The notes beneath the pieces are model-generated. The model worked only from the letters and a program-made list of their open reading frames with translations. It was not told the DNA's origin and ran no database searches. A DNA stretch of 64,000 nt from Ricordea florida (lineage: Eukaryota > Cnidaria > Anthozoa > Corallimorpharia > Ricordeidae), in the NCBI GenBank assembly GCA_949710005.1, contig OX453277.1:5816024-5880023 (forward strand), read 5' to 3'. Of the stretch, positions 35,259 to 46,735 are shown in pieces (position 1 is the first letter of the stretch; the number at the start of each line of letters is the position of its first letter). Made by a program: the position numbers and the translations under genes.

Positions 35259-38200
35259 ACTGGTTTCCTCTGCAACAGTATTAACTGTACCACAGTGCAG
35301 TCGACCCTTATGTGTTGTTTTCTTCACTGGTTTCCTCTGTACCAGTATTAACTGTACCACAGTACAGTTGACCCTTATGTGTTGTTTTCTTCACTGGTTT
35401 CCTCTGTAACAGTATTAACTATACCACAGTACAGTCGACCCTTATGTGTTCTTTTCTTCACTGGTTTCTTCTGTAACAGTATTAACTATACCACAGTACA
35501 GTTGACCCTGATGTGTTGTTTTCTTCACTGGTTTCCTCTGTAACAGTATTAACTATACCACAGTACAGTCGACCCTTATGTGTTCTTTTCTTCACTGGTT
35601 TCCTCTGAAACAGTATTAACTGTACCACAGTGCAGTCGACCCTTATGTGTTGTTTTCTTCACTGGTTTCCTCTGTACCAGTATTAACTTTACCACAGTGC
35701 AGTCGACCCTTATGTGTTGTTTTCTTCACTGGTTTCTTCTGTAACAGTATTAACTGTACCACAGTACAGTTGACCCTGATGTGTTGTTTTATTCACTGGT
35801 TTCTTCTGTAACAGTATTAACTGTACCACAGTACACTCGACCCTGATGTGTTGTTTTATTCACTGGTTTCTTCTGTAACAGTAGTAACTATACCACAGTA
35901 CAGTCGACCCTTATGTGTTGTTTTCTTCACTGGTTTCTTCTGTAACAGTATTAACTGTACCACAGTACAGTTGACCCTGATGTGTTGTTTTATTCACTGG
36001 TTTCTTCTGTAACAGTATTAACTGTACCACAGTACACTCGACCCTGATGTGTTGTTTTATTCACTGGTTTCTTCTGTAACAGTAGTAACTATACCACAGT
36101 ACAGTCGACCCTGATGTGTTGTTTTCTTCACTGGTTTCTTCTGTAACAGTAGTAACTATACCACAGTACAGTCGACCCTTATGTGTTGTTTTCTTCACTG
36201 GTTTCTTCTGTAACAGTAGTAACTATACCACAGTACAGTCGACCCTTATGTGTTGTTTTCTTCACTGGTTTCCTCTGTAACAGTATTAACTATACCACAG
36301 TACAGTCGACCCTTATGTGTTCTTTTCCTCACTGGTTTCCTCTTCAACAGTATTAACTGTACCACAGTGCAGTCGACCCTTATGTGTTGTTTTCTCTTCA
36401 CTGGTTTCTTCTGTAACAGTATTAACTGTACCACAGTACAGTTGACCCTGATGTGTTGTTTTATTCACTGGTTTCTTCTGTAACAGTATTAACTGTACCA
36501 CAGTACACTCGACCCTGATGTGTTGTTTTATTCACTGGTTTCTTCTGTAACAGTATTAACTGTACCACAGTACAATCGACCCTGATGTGTTGTTTCCTTT
36601 ACTGGTTTCTTCTGTACCAGTATTAACTATACCACAGTGCACTCAACCCTGATGTGTTGTTTTCTTCACTGGTTTCTTCCGTGTAACAATATTAACTGTA
36701 CCACAGTACAATCGACACTGATGTGTTGTTTTCTTCACTGGTTTCCTCTGTACCAGTATTAACTGTACCACAATGCAGTCGACCCTTATGTGTTGTTTTC
36801 TTCACTGGTTTCTTCTGTAACAGTAGTAACTATACCACAGTACAGTCGACCCTGATGTGTTGTTTTCTTCACTGGTTTCTTCTGTAACAGTATTAACTAT
36901 ACCACAGTACAGTCGACCCTGATGTGTTGTTTCCTTTACTGGTTTGTTCTGTAACAGTATTAACTGTACCACAGTGCACTCGACCCTGATGTGTTGTTTT
37001 ATTCACTGGTTTCTTCTGTAACAGTATTAACTGTACCACAGTACAATCGACCCTGATGTGTTGTTTCCTTTACTGGTTTCTTCTGTACCAGTATTAACTA
37101 TACCACAGTGCACTCAACCCTGATGTGTTGTTTTCTTCACTGGTTTCTTCCGTGTAACAATATTAACTGTACCACAGTACAATCGACACTGATGTGTTGT
37201 TTTCTTCACTGGTTTCCTCTGTACCAGTATTAACTGTACCACAGTACAGTTGACCCTGATGTGTTGTTTTCTTCACTGGTTTGTTCTGTAACAGTATTAA
37301 CTGTACCACAGTACAATCGACCGTGATGTGTTGTTTCCTTTACTGGTTTCTTCTGTACCAGTATTAACTATACCACAGTGCACTCAACCCTGATGTGTTG
37401 TTTTCTTCACTGGTTTCTTCCGTGTAACAATATTAACTGTACCACATTACAATCGACACTGATGTGTTGTTTTCTTCACTGGTTTCCTCTGTACCAGTAT
37501 TAACTGTACCACAATGCAGTCGACCCTTATGTGTTGTTTTCTTCACTGGTTTCCTCTGTAACAGTATTAACTGTACCACAGTACAGTTGACCCTGATGTG
37601 TTGTTTTATTCACTGGTTTCTTCTGTAACAGTATTAACTGTACCACAGTACAATCGACACTGATGTGTTGTTTCCTTTACTGGTTTCTTAAGTACCAGTA
37701 TTAACTATACCACAGTGCACTCAACCCTGATGTGTTGTTTTCTCCACTAAAACCAACATTTGATTTGACTGATTTAATGTATTATGATTTCATTTCATTT
37801 GTGCTTTACAGTGTCCCCAATTAGTGCGTCAGTGCTAAATACAGTTGACACTCAAATAAAGTTCATTACTATTATTTATTATTATTATTATTATTCTTCA
37901 CTGGTTTCTTCTGTAACAGTATTAACTATGCCACAGTACAGTCGACCCTGATGTGTTGTTTTCTTCACTGGTTTCCTCTGTAACAGTATTAACTATACCA
38001 CAGTACAGTCGACCCTGATGTGTTGTTTTCTTCACTGGTTTCGTCTGTAACAGTATTAACTGTACCACAGTACAATCGACACTGATGTGTTGTTTTCTTC
38101 ACTGGTTTCCTCTGTACCAGTATTAACTGTACCACAGTGCAGTCGACCCTTATGTGTTGTTTTCTTCACTGGTTTCTTCTGTAACAGTATTAACTATACC

Positions 38201-38440
38201 ACAGTACAGTCGACCCTGATGTGTTGTTTTCTTCACTGGTTTCTTCTGTAACAGTATTAACTGTACCACAGTACAATCGACCCTGATGTGTTGTTTCCTT
38301 TACTGGTTTCTTCTGTACCAGTATTAACTATACCACAGTGCACTCAACCCTGATGTGTTGTTTTCTTCACTGGTTTCTTCCGTGTAACAATATTAACTGT
38401 ACCACAGTACAGTCGACCCTTATGTCTTGTTTTCTTCACT
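35259..38440. repeat. 67-bp minisatellite, about 45 units
   Basis: Same unit as 6914-7248. Units differ by recurrent variants (CCTCTG/CTTCTG, TACAG/TGCAG, GACCCTTATG/GACCCTGATG). Some variant strings recur as groups of several units, a sign of higher-order expansion. A SINE fragment at 37743-37897 interrupts the array. 67 is not a multiple of 3, so the array cannot be one coding repeat. Confidence 0.92.
37743..37897 (+). repeat. SINE 3' fragment inside the minisatellite
   Basis: AACCAACATTTGATTTGACT, then TTTACAGTGTCCCCAATTAG and GACACTCAAATAAAGTTCA with a (TTA)n tail: the 3' half of the 14655 SINE family. Confidence 0.7.
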
Positions 38441-41400
38441 CTTTTTTTTCTGTTTCTATTCAAACTTTATCGCAGTACACCCGACCCTGATTTCTTGTTT
38501 CCTACACCATTTTTATATCATTCGTGCATGTTAATGCATATTGTGAGGGGACGATTTGTCACTTACTCCCTCACTCAGGAGTAAACTCGATCAAGTACGC
38601 AAATGTACCCAGGATGGATTCTGCTATGTTGCAAGTTTAATACACCGGATTTAGCCGAACCTTAGTACCTATATGCCCAAATAAACGGTACAAAATACAC
38701 AAAATAAAGTACCTTGCCACATTTTGCCACTTTTTGTCCCAAAGTGGTATTAGTTTGTATTTGTTTCTCGATCTTGTTCTTTTATTGCTTAGGCGGTCCT
38801 GTGAAATTTGCTAGTGACAAATTTCAGGAAGGATTTGGGTTTATTCGTTCTCAGATGGTCGATTGTCTATGGACTTTTCTGGAAATATAACTGTTTTCAG
38901 AATAATTTGCGTACTAGTAAATGTAAATGGGACGTAAATGAGTTATTCCTAATTCATTTGTGTTCGTAGGTAAAATCGGATGACATCGCTCACAGAGCAC
39001 TTTGATTTATTTTCTCTTTATTTCTGTAACAGTTTTTCTATTTTCAACTCAACAATTTTTATTTTACCCGCTTCCCTCTCCAGAAGACAGGGTTGCGTCT
39101 TTCTTTGCCGATAACACTGCTTACTGATCGACGAAGCTTCTTTCTTTCCTTGACATGCGCACGGGTTCCTTCGTTTCTCTTTGTCTCTTTGTCACTCTAC
39201 ACAACAAATAAAATCTCACGTGAGGATGTTCGTTTTTGTTGGGGGTAGGGGTGGGAGGAATGTGGAATAGAAGGTGTCAATCCCCAGGGTCAGGTAGGAC
39301 AGTTCACAAAACCGTACTAAGCATTGGAGTCGCATTCTTACTGGAACCACTTGCGGGCTATAAAATCGTGGTCGTATTGAAGAAGTGGATCTAACAACGC
39401 GGTTGAGGTAGTTAAACTCACTAGGTCAAGTGTACAGACAAACCTAAGCATATTGTTACAATGCATAACCTACAAGCTGCAAACGGAAAAGAAGCCAATG
39501 TAGGCTTTTTGTATTTCTCATGGACGGGGATGTCACTTGATAGTCGGCCTCACCAGACAATCAACTCTTTTGAAGATGGCCTCAGTTATAACAAGGTATC
39601 TTTGGGGACTGGCTTATTAGAGTTGGGTGACAGAATAGAGGTTTATTATATCTGTATCTTTTGTTAAGTTTTGCTGATCAAAGCGGAAAATTACAAGCGG
39701 GAAATACGCCCATCTTGCCAGCTCGGGTAGCCAATCAGAACTCAGGGTTCGTTTCATATTTCCTGCTCGCGGAACCAGCTTATTAATAAACTCACCTTTC
39801 TCACTTTAAAAGTGATTTCCTTTTCTCTAAGAGAGGAACCAATGGATGTGATTACACCGGAACTCTCTTCGTGCTTTAAACGCTCTCCGAGGGATTCCCT
39901 AGCAAAACAAGAAGGCTCCACATAAGAATAAATTGTTTGCACTTTTCTCATATTCAACGGAACATAAAATAAGCCACTAAATAACATGTCAACACTGAGC
40001 TGTTTAACAGTTCTACCAGCTACGTTTTTCTTCGCCTTTTTCTAGTCAACACGCAAATTGGAGACTTATACACCTTATTCCAAAATGGCTTCCATTTAAA
40101 TATTCTTTTGTTTTTATTCAAGTTATCCCGTCGTTCTTAAGCTAAAATTCAAATGAATATTTTACCTTGAACGAGGCATCAAGGTCTAATTTAAATAAAC
40201 ACAAAAGAACATATAAAAGGCGGCCATTTTAGAATAAGTCATATAACCTCCCCACTCTTTCTCTCTGCTGATCTGAAGATGTTCAATTGCTGTCGCCATT
40301 ATTTGTCATCATACAGCTATTGCTTCCAAGATTAATGGTTAAATTCGATGATACTTGTAATAATAATAATAATAATAATGATAATGACGATGATGATGAC
40401 AATGGTTAGAAGTTATTTACATAGCGCCAAAATCCAAAAGTCCAATGGCGCTTTACAAAACAGACTTTTAAGAAACAAGGAAAACAAAACAATATACAAG
40501 TACAGAATAATTTCAAAAGAATTAATGACGTAGAAGAAAGAAAAGAATTAATGCATAAAAAAGCGTGCTTAAAAAGTAGCGAAGGAAAATTCATGAGAGT
40601 CAGACGATGGAGAATTCCTCAACATGGGGGCGGAGACAGAAAAATATGTATTGTTATGTTCCTAGACTTTCACTCAACCAAACAGGGACTGCCATTGGCT
40701 GAATCTTGGTCAGGTGGCCTTGACTATATTTAACAGTTATCAGAAATTGAGGTGAATAGTCGCAGAAAAGTCACCATTCATCGAGACTAAAGAGAATAAT
40801 TGTTTTAGTATATACCAATCAAATACCCTTAGATATTAAACACAACCGTTGAGAAATTTAATTGTTGAAGAGTAATTCGTAACATAGAGAAACTAGATTT
40901 TATTTTGCAAATGCAGTTTCATTGAGTCGTTCATTTGCGCTATTGTTTGGTCTTCCCCAGGTCAACGTTTCATCGTGGTTTTGTTTTGCTTAATTTACCA
41001 AGTGACAACTCTCTTAAACAGCTCTAAAGCGAGAATCAACGGGTTCATGTACGACGATATTGTGTGGAATAAGTGTTTTATTATATGTATAAGCCCTCGA
41101 TTGTGAAAAATTGGAGCTAGGTTGTACAACAAGGATTAACGTTGTTGTTCGTAAACAGAACCATGTTGTCGACCCGACATGTTGTCGAGTAGCCTGCGTA
41201 GAAGTCTTTTCCATTTCCTTTCGGGCAAGCGGGAGTCGCGCGAGGACACGGGGCAAAGAGGTAATAAGTAATGGCAGGGGGAGGGGTAGGGAAGGAAAGG
41301 AATTCCTCCCCACACCCTCCCCCCGTTCCTAACCTTTTGCTCTCGCATCATGCCTTCGCGCGACTTCCCCTTGGTTCCAGAGGAAACGGAAAAGACTGTC

Positions 41401-41549
41401 ACGCAGGCTAGTTGTCGAGCCGATGTTGACGAGCCGATGTTGACGAGTCCGGCTTTTTTGGGTACTTTGTAAACTATTCATTAAGCGTATTTAAGAATGA
41501 AATTTGTGTTCTTACTAGTACACAAATTGTTTTGATTCGCTTTCTTTGT
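38441..41549. other. Spacer paralogous to 7249-10308
   Basis: Sequence follows the first block closely up to the Polinton insertion. It includes the ATG frame 39461-39667 (counterpart of 8281-8601 with a 6-nt in-frame difference and a different end) and the SINE-like tail near 40400. No gene recognised. Confidence 0.5.
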
Positions 41550-41554
41550 CTTTG
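41550..41554. other. Target site duplication, left
   Basis: CTTTG immediately before the left terminus; the same 5 bp follow the right terminus. The next outer bases differ, so the duplication is 5 bp rather than the usual 6 of Polintons. Confidence 0.7.
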
Positions 41555-41961
41555 AGTAGTATATTGGAGTAATTATACCCGGATTTTATTTTATCAGAGA
41601 TTTATCAGAGATTTATCCAGAGATTTTACCAAGAAATTAATTTTGATATCAAGATTTTATCAGAGATTTATCAGAGATTTATCCAGAGATTTTACCAAGA
41701 AATTAATTTTGATATCAAGATTTTATCAGAGATTTATCAGAGATTTTATCAATTAATTTCTTGGTTAATAAAGTATCACCAAATAAAAAAATAAATAAAA
41801 AAATTTGAATTTCTAAAAAAACAGATTTAAAGAAATAATAATATAATAGAAAATTGATGGACAAAGTCAAAGTCAAGGAATTGAAACAACTTGCTCGAGA
41901 GCAGGGTATTAAAGGATATTATCGAATGAAAAAAGCCGAACTCATTGAAGCTCTGGGTAAT
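41555..41961 (+). repeat. Left terminal inverted repeat, 407 bp
   Basis: Matches the reverse complement of 55558-55964 with equal length and one mismatch noticed by eye (GTC versus CTC in the third to fifth codons of the gene). It holds a 66-bp tandem repeat (starts 41589, 41655, 41721; TTTTATCAGAGATTTATC type), an AT-rich leader with the promoter motif, and the first 35 codons of the polymerase gene. Confidence 0.92.
41826..41833 (+). promoter_or_regulatory. Element promoter motif before the polymerase gene
   Basis: TTTAAAGA, 31 nt upstream of the ATG at 41857, in the left TIR. Confidence 0.5.
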
Positions 41962-44900
41962 GTGACAGACCTCAGAAATAATATCCCCAACCAACCACAA
42001 AGACCTAGAACTAAAACTCCTCAACCCCAACCCACCCCAGCACCTAGAACTAAAACTCCTCAACCCCAACCCACCCCAGCACCTAGAACTAAAACTCCTC
42101 AACCCCAACCCACCCCAGCACCTAGAACTAAAACTCCTCAACCCCAACCCACCCCAGCACCTAGAACTAAAACTCCTCAACCCCAACCCACCCCAGCACC
42201 TAGAACTAAAACTCCTCAACCCCAACCCACCCCAGCACCTAGAACTAAAACTCCTCAACCCCAACCCACCCCAGCACCTAGAACTAAAACTCCTCAACCC
42301 CAACCCACCCCAGCACCTAGAACTAAAACTCCTCAACCCCAACCCACCCCAGCACCTAGAACTAATATCCCCAACCAGCCACAAAGACCCATACCTAAAA
42401 CAAACAAAACTTTTACTTGGACAAAGAATAAGACATTCAAAGTGGCGGACCGAGTTAAGTTTTATGAATCGCTTACGGATCTCACCAATAAAAATATTTC
42501 CAACCAGCCGAAAAGACCCATCCCAACCCCCAGAAAAAATATTGTATCTACTTTTATAGATAGTGGCAATCGGTTAGTGAACACCACCCCTAAAACAACG
42601 AACAAAACTTTTAGTTGGATAAAGAATAAGACATTCAAAGTGGTGGACCGAGTTAAGTTTTATGAATCGCTTACGGATCTCACCAATAAAAATATCATCA
42701 AACCGATAAAAAATATCACCAACCAGCAGCAAAGACCTATCCCAGCCCCTAGAAAAAATATTCCCAACCAGCAGCAAAGACCTATCCCAGCCACACGTAC
42801 TAAAAAAGCTGAACCAAACAAACGACGACCTCCAACAAAACTTATAGTCAGACCACTAAAACCACCAGAAGCTGAATTAGATGAAAGGGAAGTACAAACC
42901 CCACCAAACCTAAATCGCCACGAAGTTAATGCTGATCTGAATAATGACTTATCAAACATGATTTTTAACAAACTCAAACCGGACATAGAGATGCGTTCAA
43001 GGATTGTTTACGGTTTTACGGCTAGAATTCATCGTGGGAGTGGAGAAATAGTTGGTTATGAGAAAACCCTTCGTGGGGAGGGGACTTTTACAAGTTTATC
43101 TGAAATAGAGGCTTATATAAAAAGGTGTGAGACCAAAAGGCTAGATTTGGAGAATGCAGAAGTGTGGAGTAGCGCATATCTACCAGCAACAGAGGTTGTT
43201 GAAACCCCAGGCGTCTACCAGGGTAGGGTTGAGTTCACTAGGATTATTATAAAAGTTATTCACAGCAATGAGCCACTAATGGGGTGTGGACCATTACCAG
43301 ATTGGCTACGTAATAAGAAATGCATTCACGCCGTAGATGATAAGAACGACAATCTATGTGTCTGGAGGTGTCTAGCTATTTACATGGGGTATCGTGATGA
43401 GAAACCTAGACCTGCCGAGGACACTACAAGAAAGGCTCTAAAACTAGCCCGAGATTTTTATGATAACCAAGAATTGAAACCTTCAGACGTGAGGGCGACG
43501 AAACCTGTTGATTTTGAGGGTATTGCTAAGATGTTTTCTGTTAACATCCGTCTGTATGAACCAAAAGACCAAAAGGTTTGGAAACTAGTGTTCGGAAAAG
43601 ACCAGTTCAAAACGAATTTACCATGTGTAGATATCGGACTATATAATGGACACTGTTTTTACATCAAGAATATAGAGCTGTTAACTGAACTCTGGGAATG
43701 TTCTGGATGCCAGCAAAGATTTAATATACATGGTAATTACAATAGACACGTTACAGAAAAAAGATGTTCAGGAGGAAAGACACAATTGATATGTAAAGGG
43801 GAAAAGTTCAAACACATCATGACCAGTTCAGAAAAGGTGTTTTATGGAGGTAATACCCAATTTAGTTATGTTGGGTGTCGATGGATCGAAGAACAGTCTA
43901 GACATATAGGTAAACATATTCATCACGCTCTCTGTGGGCATGGGGGTGAGCGGTGTGTGAAGAACGGTAAAAAGGAGATTTTGGTTGATGGATACGAGCC
44001 GGAGACTAAGACCGTTTTTCAATTCTATGGGTGTAAATGGCACGGCTGCCCCTGTTCAAGTGACGATGAAACTAGATACAATGAAACTCTCAAAATGGAA
44101 AAGATGATCAAAGACTTGGGGTATAATGTTGTATCGGTTTGGGGGCATGAAAAACCTGAATTAAGTGATATGATACTTGAAAAGAAATTTACCCCATATC
44201 CATATTTTATTGTTTACGATTTTGAAGCATCGCTCTCCAAACTTTCTCAACAGATGACTGACGACCTAACTTTCAGTAACAAACATATTCCAGTTAGTGT
44301 TGCTATCACCGATAATTTTACAAACAAACCTACCTTTCTTGTAAACCCAAACCCTGAAGAACTTATCAAAGACTTTATTACAGATTTAGAACACCGTCGG
44401 AAAGCCATCATAGAAAAAGTTGTAAAAGAATACCAGCTTCCCGATGAAGATTCTATCCCTAAGAACGTGCTAGATCAGTACAGAAAGTGGTGTAATCAAG
44501 TTCCTGTTTTAGGGTTCAATAGTGGAAAGTATGATATAAATATGATAAAAAAACATTTTGTAAAACACATGACCGAGCAAGCTGGAGAGATTTTTGTGGC
44601 AAAGAAAGAGAGTAGGTATATGTTTCTGACAACTGACCATTTTAAATTTTTAGATGCAATGTCCTACTTAGCCCCCGGACTCTCTTTTGATAAGTGGTGT
44701 AAAGCAAACAACTGTAAAACACAAAAACTTGTCTTTCCTTACGAATGGTTGGATAGTTATGAGAAGCTTTCTCACGTAGGCCCTGTGGAATATAAAGACT
44801 TTTACTCAAGCCTCCATCAGAAAATCACAGTGGACCATCAAGAATATGAAGAATTTAAGATCGAATTTCAAAAGAGGGGTTGTGTTACCATGATGGATTG

Positions 44901-46734
44901 GTTGAGGGAATATAACCTAGCTGACGTTGTACCTTTCGTAGAAGCTTTGGAAAAGACACGGGAGCAATATTACCCAGATGAAATTGATATATTAAAAGAT
45001 GCTGTATCTATCCCAGGTATCTCAATGATGTATGTGCTCAACAAAGCCATAAAAAAGAAAAAGAGAGACGAGCCTGCCTTATATGCTCCAGGTAAACCTT
45101 GCTTTCACAAATGTGCTAAGACTTGTAGTAAAAAGGATTGTAAAGAGTGCTCAAAGGTAAGGAAAGAATGTACCGAATGTCCTAAAAACAAGGCTTATGA
45201 ACTCTTGAAAACAGGTATGGTTGGAGGGCCTAGTATTGTGTTTACCCGCTATGCAGAGAAAGATAAGACAAAGATTCGCCCCCATAAATATAAAGACCCA
45301 AAAACCTGCAAGTCTGTCGGTGGTTATGATGCAAACAGTTTATATCTGGAATGCTCGGGTCAAGAAATGCCCTGTGGTAAAGAGGAATTCATTGAGGCTG
45401 AAAACCCAATAGATTCTGAATATGTTAACAAGGTTTGTGAAGACATTCTCGCTAACAACCTTTTCGGATTTTGTCAAGTGGATATCCATGTCCCTAACAA
45501 TCTCAGAGAGAAATTTGAAGAGTTTTCACCGTTGTTCGTTGTAGATAGTATTCCAGAAGATCTAGTCCCTGAACATATGAAACAATACCAAAAAGACACT
45601 GGTAGAAAAACTCTAAAAGGTACTAAAAAATTGCTTGGGGTGACTAAGGCGAAGAAGATCTTACTATATACACCCCTACTGAAATGGTATATTAATCATG
45701 GTTTAGAGGTAACAGCTGTACACAAGATTTTAAAATATGTACCTGGAAGACCTTTCAAATGGTTCCCAGACGAAGTCAGTAGCGCTAGAAGAGATGGTGA
45801 TATCGAGGTTATGACCGCAAAGTTACGGAAAGCTGTTAATGACAACAAGAGAGATGATGTCGAAACTATTATGAATGAATTAAAACAATTCCCTGCTATA
45901 TCCACCTTGATTGAAGATAATAAAGACCTTCAAGTGTTGATTGAAAAACTGAATTCCAAGTATGAAGGTTGTAAAGAACTGGGCGATACTTACAAACTAA
46001 AAGGAAATTCATTCTATGGAAAAATGATCGAAGATCTCGAAAGACACACAAAAACAAGATATACTAAAGACGAGGTCGAGGTTGATAAAGCCTTCCGCAG
46101 CCCCTTCTTTGAGGATCTGGAAGTAATCAATGAAACATATGAATTAAAAGAACGAAAACGTCAGGTAAACGTAAATCGACCTTATCAGTGTGGTATAGCT
46201 GTATATCAACTGGCTAAACTTCGCATGTTGCAGTTTTACCACGACTTCCTCGATAAATATGTCGATCGAAGTAATTTTGAACTAATCCAAATGGACACCG
46301 ATAGCCTGTACATAGCTCTTTCGAATGAAAATTTTGATAAGATTATAAAACCTGAACTACAAAAAGAATACTTTAGTGGAGGGAAAGAAAAATTCCTATC
46401 AACCTCAAAATACCACGACAAGACACCCGGGCTGTTCAAGCTGGAGTTTAAGGGGGTCCGAATGATTGCTCTTTCACCAAAATGTTATTACGCCGAAGAC
46501 CCGAACAGAAAAACAAAGTTTAGTTGCAAAGGGACCTCCCAAAAGCAAAATGATATGACATGGGATCGATACTACGAAGCTTTGAACGGGGCGAAAGATA
46601 AAGTACAAAATACCGGCTTTAGAGTTAACAACAATCAAATTGTAACATACACTCAAAATAAATTAGGATTGAGCGCCTACTACGATAAACGTATTGTGGC
46701 AGACGACGGAATTCACACAGAGCCTTTGTATTAG
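41857..46734 (+). CDS. polB: Protein-primed family B DNA polymerase with N-terminal accessory domains
   Basis: Replicates the element. 1625 aa from the ATG at 41857; a TTG lies one codon earlier. Order: SAP/Rho-N-like DNA-binding domain at about 2-35 (KVKELKQLAREQGIKGYY); nine perfect RTKTPQPQPTPAP repeats at 50-166; a duplicated segment at 183-214 and 249-280 (NKTFxWxKNKTFKV); an OTU-like cysteine-protease-like domain at about 489-605 (D494, C501, H599 in YNGHCFYI); a zinc-finger-like CxxC..H..C at 615-637; a Vsr-like endonuclease segment with D711 and FYGCKWHGC; exonuclease motifs YDFEAS (D788, E790) and FNSGKYD (D893); polymerase motif A YDANSLYL (D1158), motif B KGNSFYG (K1382) and motif C MDTDSLY (D1480, D1482). 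All catalytic signatures are present and the frame is open. Stops 1 bp before the convergent integrase. Activity of the OTU and endonuclease parts is inference. Confidence 0.95.
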   Translation: MDKVKVKELKQLAREQGIKGYYRMKKAELIEALGNVTDLRNNIPNQPQRPRTKTPQPQPTPAPRTKTPQPQPTPAPRTKTPQPQPTPAPRTKTPQPQPTPAPRTKTPQPQPTPAPRTKTPQPQPTPAPRTKTPQPQPTPAPRTKTPQPQPTPAPRTKTPQPQPTPAPRTNIPNQPQRPIPKTNKTFTWTKNKTFKVADRVKFYESLTDLTNKNISNQPKRPIPTPRKNIVSTFIDSGNRLVNTTPKTTNKTFSWIKNKTFKVVDRVKFYESLTDLTNKNIIKPIKNITNQQQRPIPAPRKNIPNQQQRPIPATRTKKAEPNKRRPPTKLIVRPLKPPEAELDEREVQTPPNLNRHEVNADLNNDLSNMIFNKLKPDIEMRSRIVYGFTARIHRGSGEIVGYEKTLRGEGTFTSLSEIEAYIKRCETKRLDLENAEVWSSAYLPATEVVETPGVYQGRVEFTRIIIKVIHSNEPLMGCGPLPDWLRNKKCIHAVDDKNDNLCVWRCLAIYMGYRDEKPRPAEDTTRKALKLARDFYDNQELKPSDVRATKPVDFEGIAKMFSVNIRLYEPKDQKVWKLVFGKDQFKTNLPCVDIGLYNGHCFYIKNIELLTELWECSGCQQRFNIHGNYNRHVTEKRCSGGKTQLICKGEKFKHIMTSSEKVFYGGNTQFSYVGCRWIEEQSRHIGKHIHHALCGHGGERCVKNGKKEILVDGYEPETKTVFQFYGCKWHGCPCSSDDETRYNETLKMEKMIKDLGYNVVSVWGHEKPELSDMILEKKFTPYPYFIVYDFEASLSKLSQQMTDDLTFSNKHIPVSVAITDNFTNKPTFLVNPNPEELIKDFITDLEHRRKAIIEKVVKEYQLPDEDSIPKNVLDQYRKWCNQVPVLGFNSGKYDINMIKKHFVKHMTEQAGEIFVAKKESRYMFLTTDHFKFLDAMSYLAPGLSFDKWCKANNCKTQKLVFPYEWLDSYEKLSHVGPVEYKDFYSSLHQKITVDHQEYEEFKIEFQKRGCVTMMDWLREYNLADVVPFVEALEKTREQYYPDEIDILKDAVSIPGISMMYVLNKAIKKKKRDEPALYAPGKPCFHKCAKTCSKKDCKECSKVRKECTECPKNKAYELLKTGMVGGPSIVFTRYAEKDKTKIRPHKYKDPKTCKSVGGYDANSLYLECSGQEMPCGKEEFIEAENPIDSEYVNKVCEDILANNLFGFCQVDIHVPNNLREKFEEFSPLFVVDSIPEDLVPEHMKQYQKDTGRKTLKGTKKLLGVTKAKKILLYTPLLKWYINHGLEVTAVHKILKYVPGRPFKWFPDEVSSARRDGDIEVMTAKLRKAVNDNKRDDVETIMNELKQFPAISTLIEDNKDLQVLIEKLNSKYEGCKELGDTYKLKGNSFYGKMIEDLERHTKTRYTKDEVEVDKAFRSPFFEDLEVINETYELKERKRQVNVNRPYQCGIAVYQLAKLRMLQFYHDFLDKYVDRSNFELIQMDTDSLYIALSNENFDKIIKPELQKEYFSGGKEKFLSTSKYHDKTPGLFKLEFKGVRMIALSPKCYYAEDPNRKTKFSCKGTSQKQNDMTWDRYYEALNGAKDKVQNTGFRVNNNQIVTYTQNKLGLSAYYDKRIVADDGIHTEPLY
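42004..42354 (+). repeat. 39-bp tandem repeat, nine perfect units, coding
   Basis: Each unit encodes a 13-residue Pro/Thr-rich block (PRTKTPQPQPTPA register) in the polymerase linker. Perfect identity at the DNA level implies recent expansion. The minus strand is also open through it (41827-42384), only because 39 is a multiple of 3. Confidence 0.92.
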
Positions 46735-46735
46735 C

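Noticed and set aside
35259..38440. CRISPR-like array
   Set aside because: Units are contiguous with no unique spacers, in a eukaryotic intergenic region: a minisatellite. The same holds for 20009-20201.
41827..42384. Minus-strand ORF with nine SSRCWGGLGLRSF repeats
   Set aside because: Shadow of the 39-bp coding repeats in the polymerase; open only because the unit is a multiple of 3.
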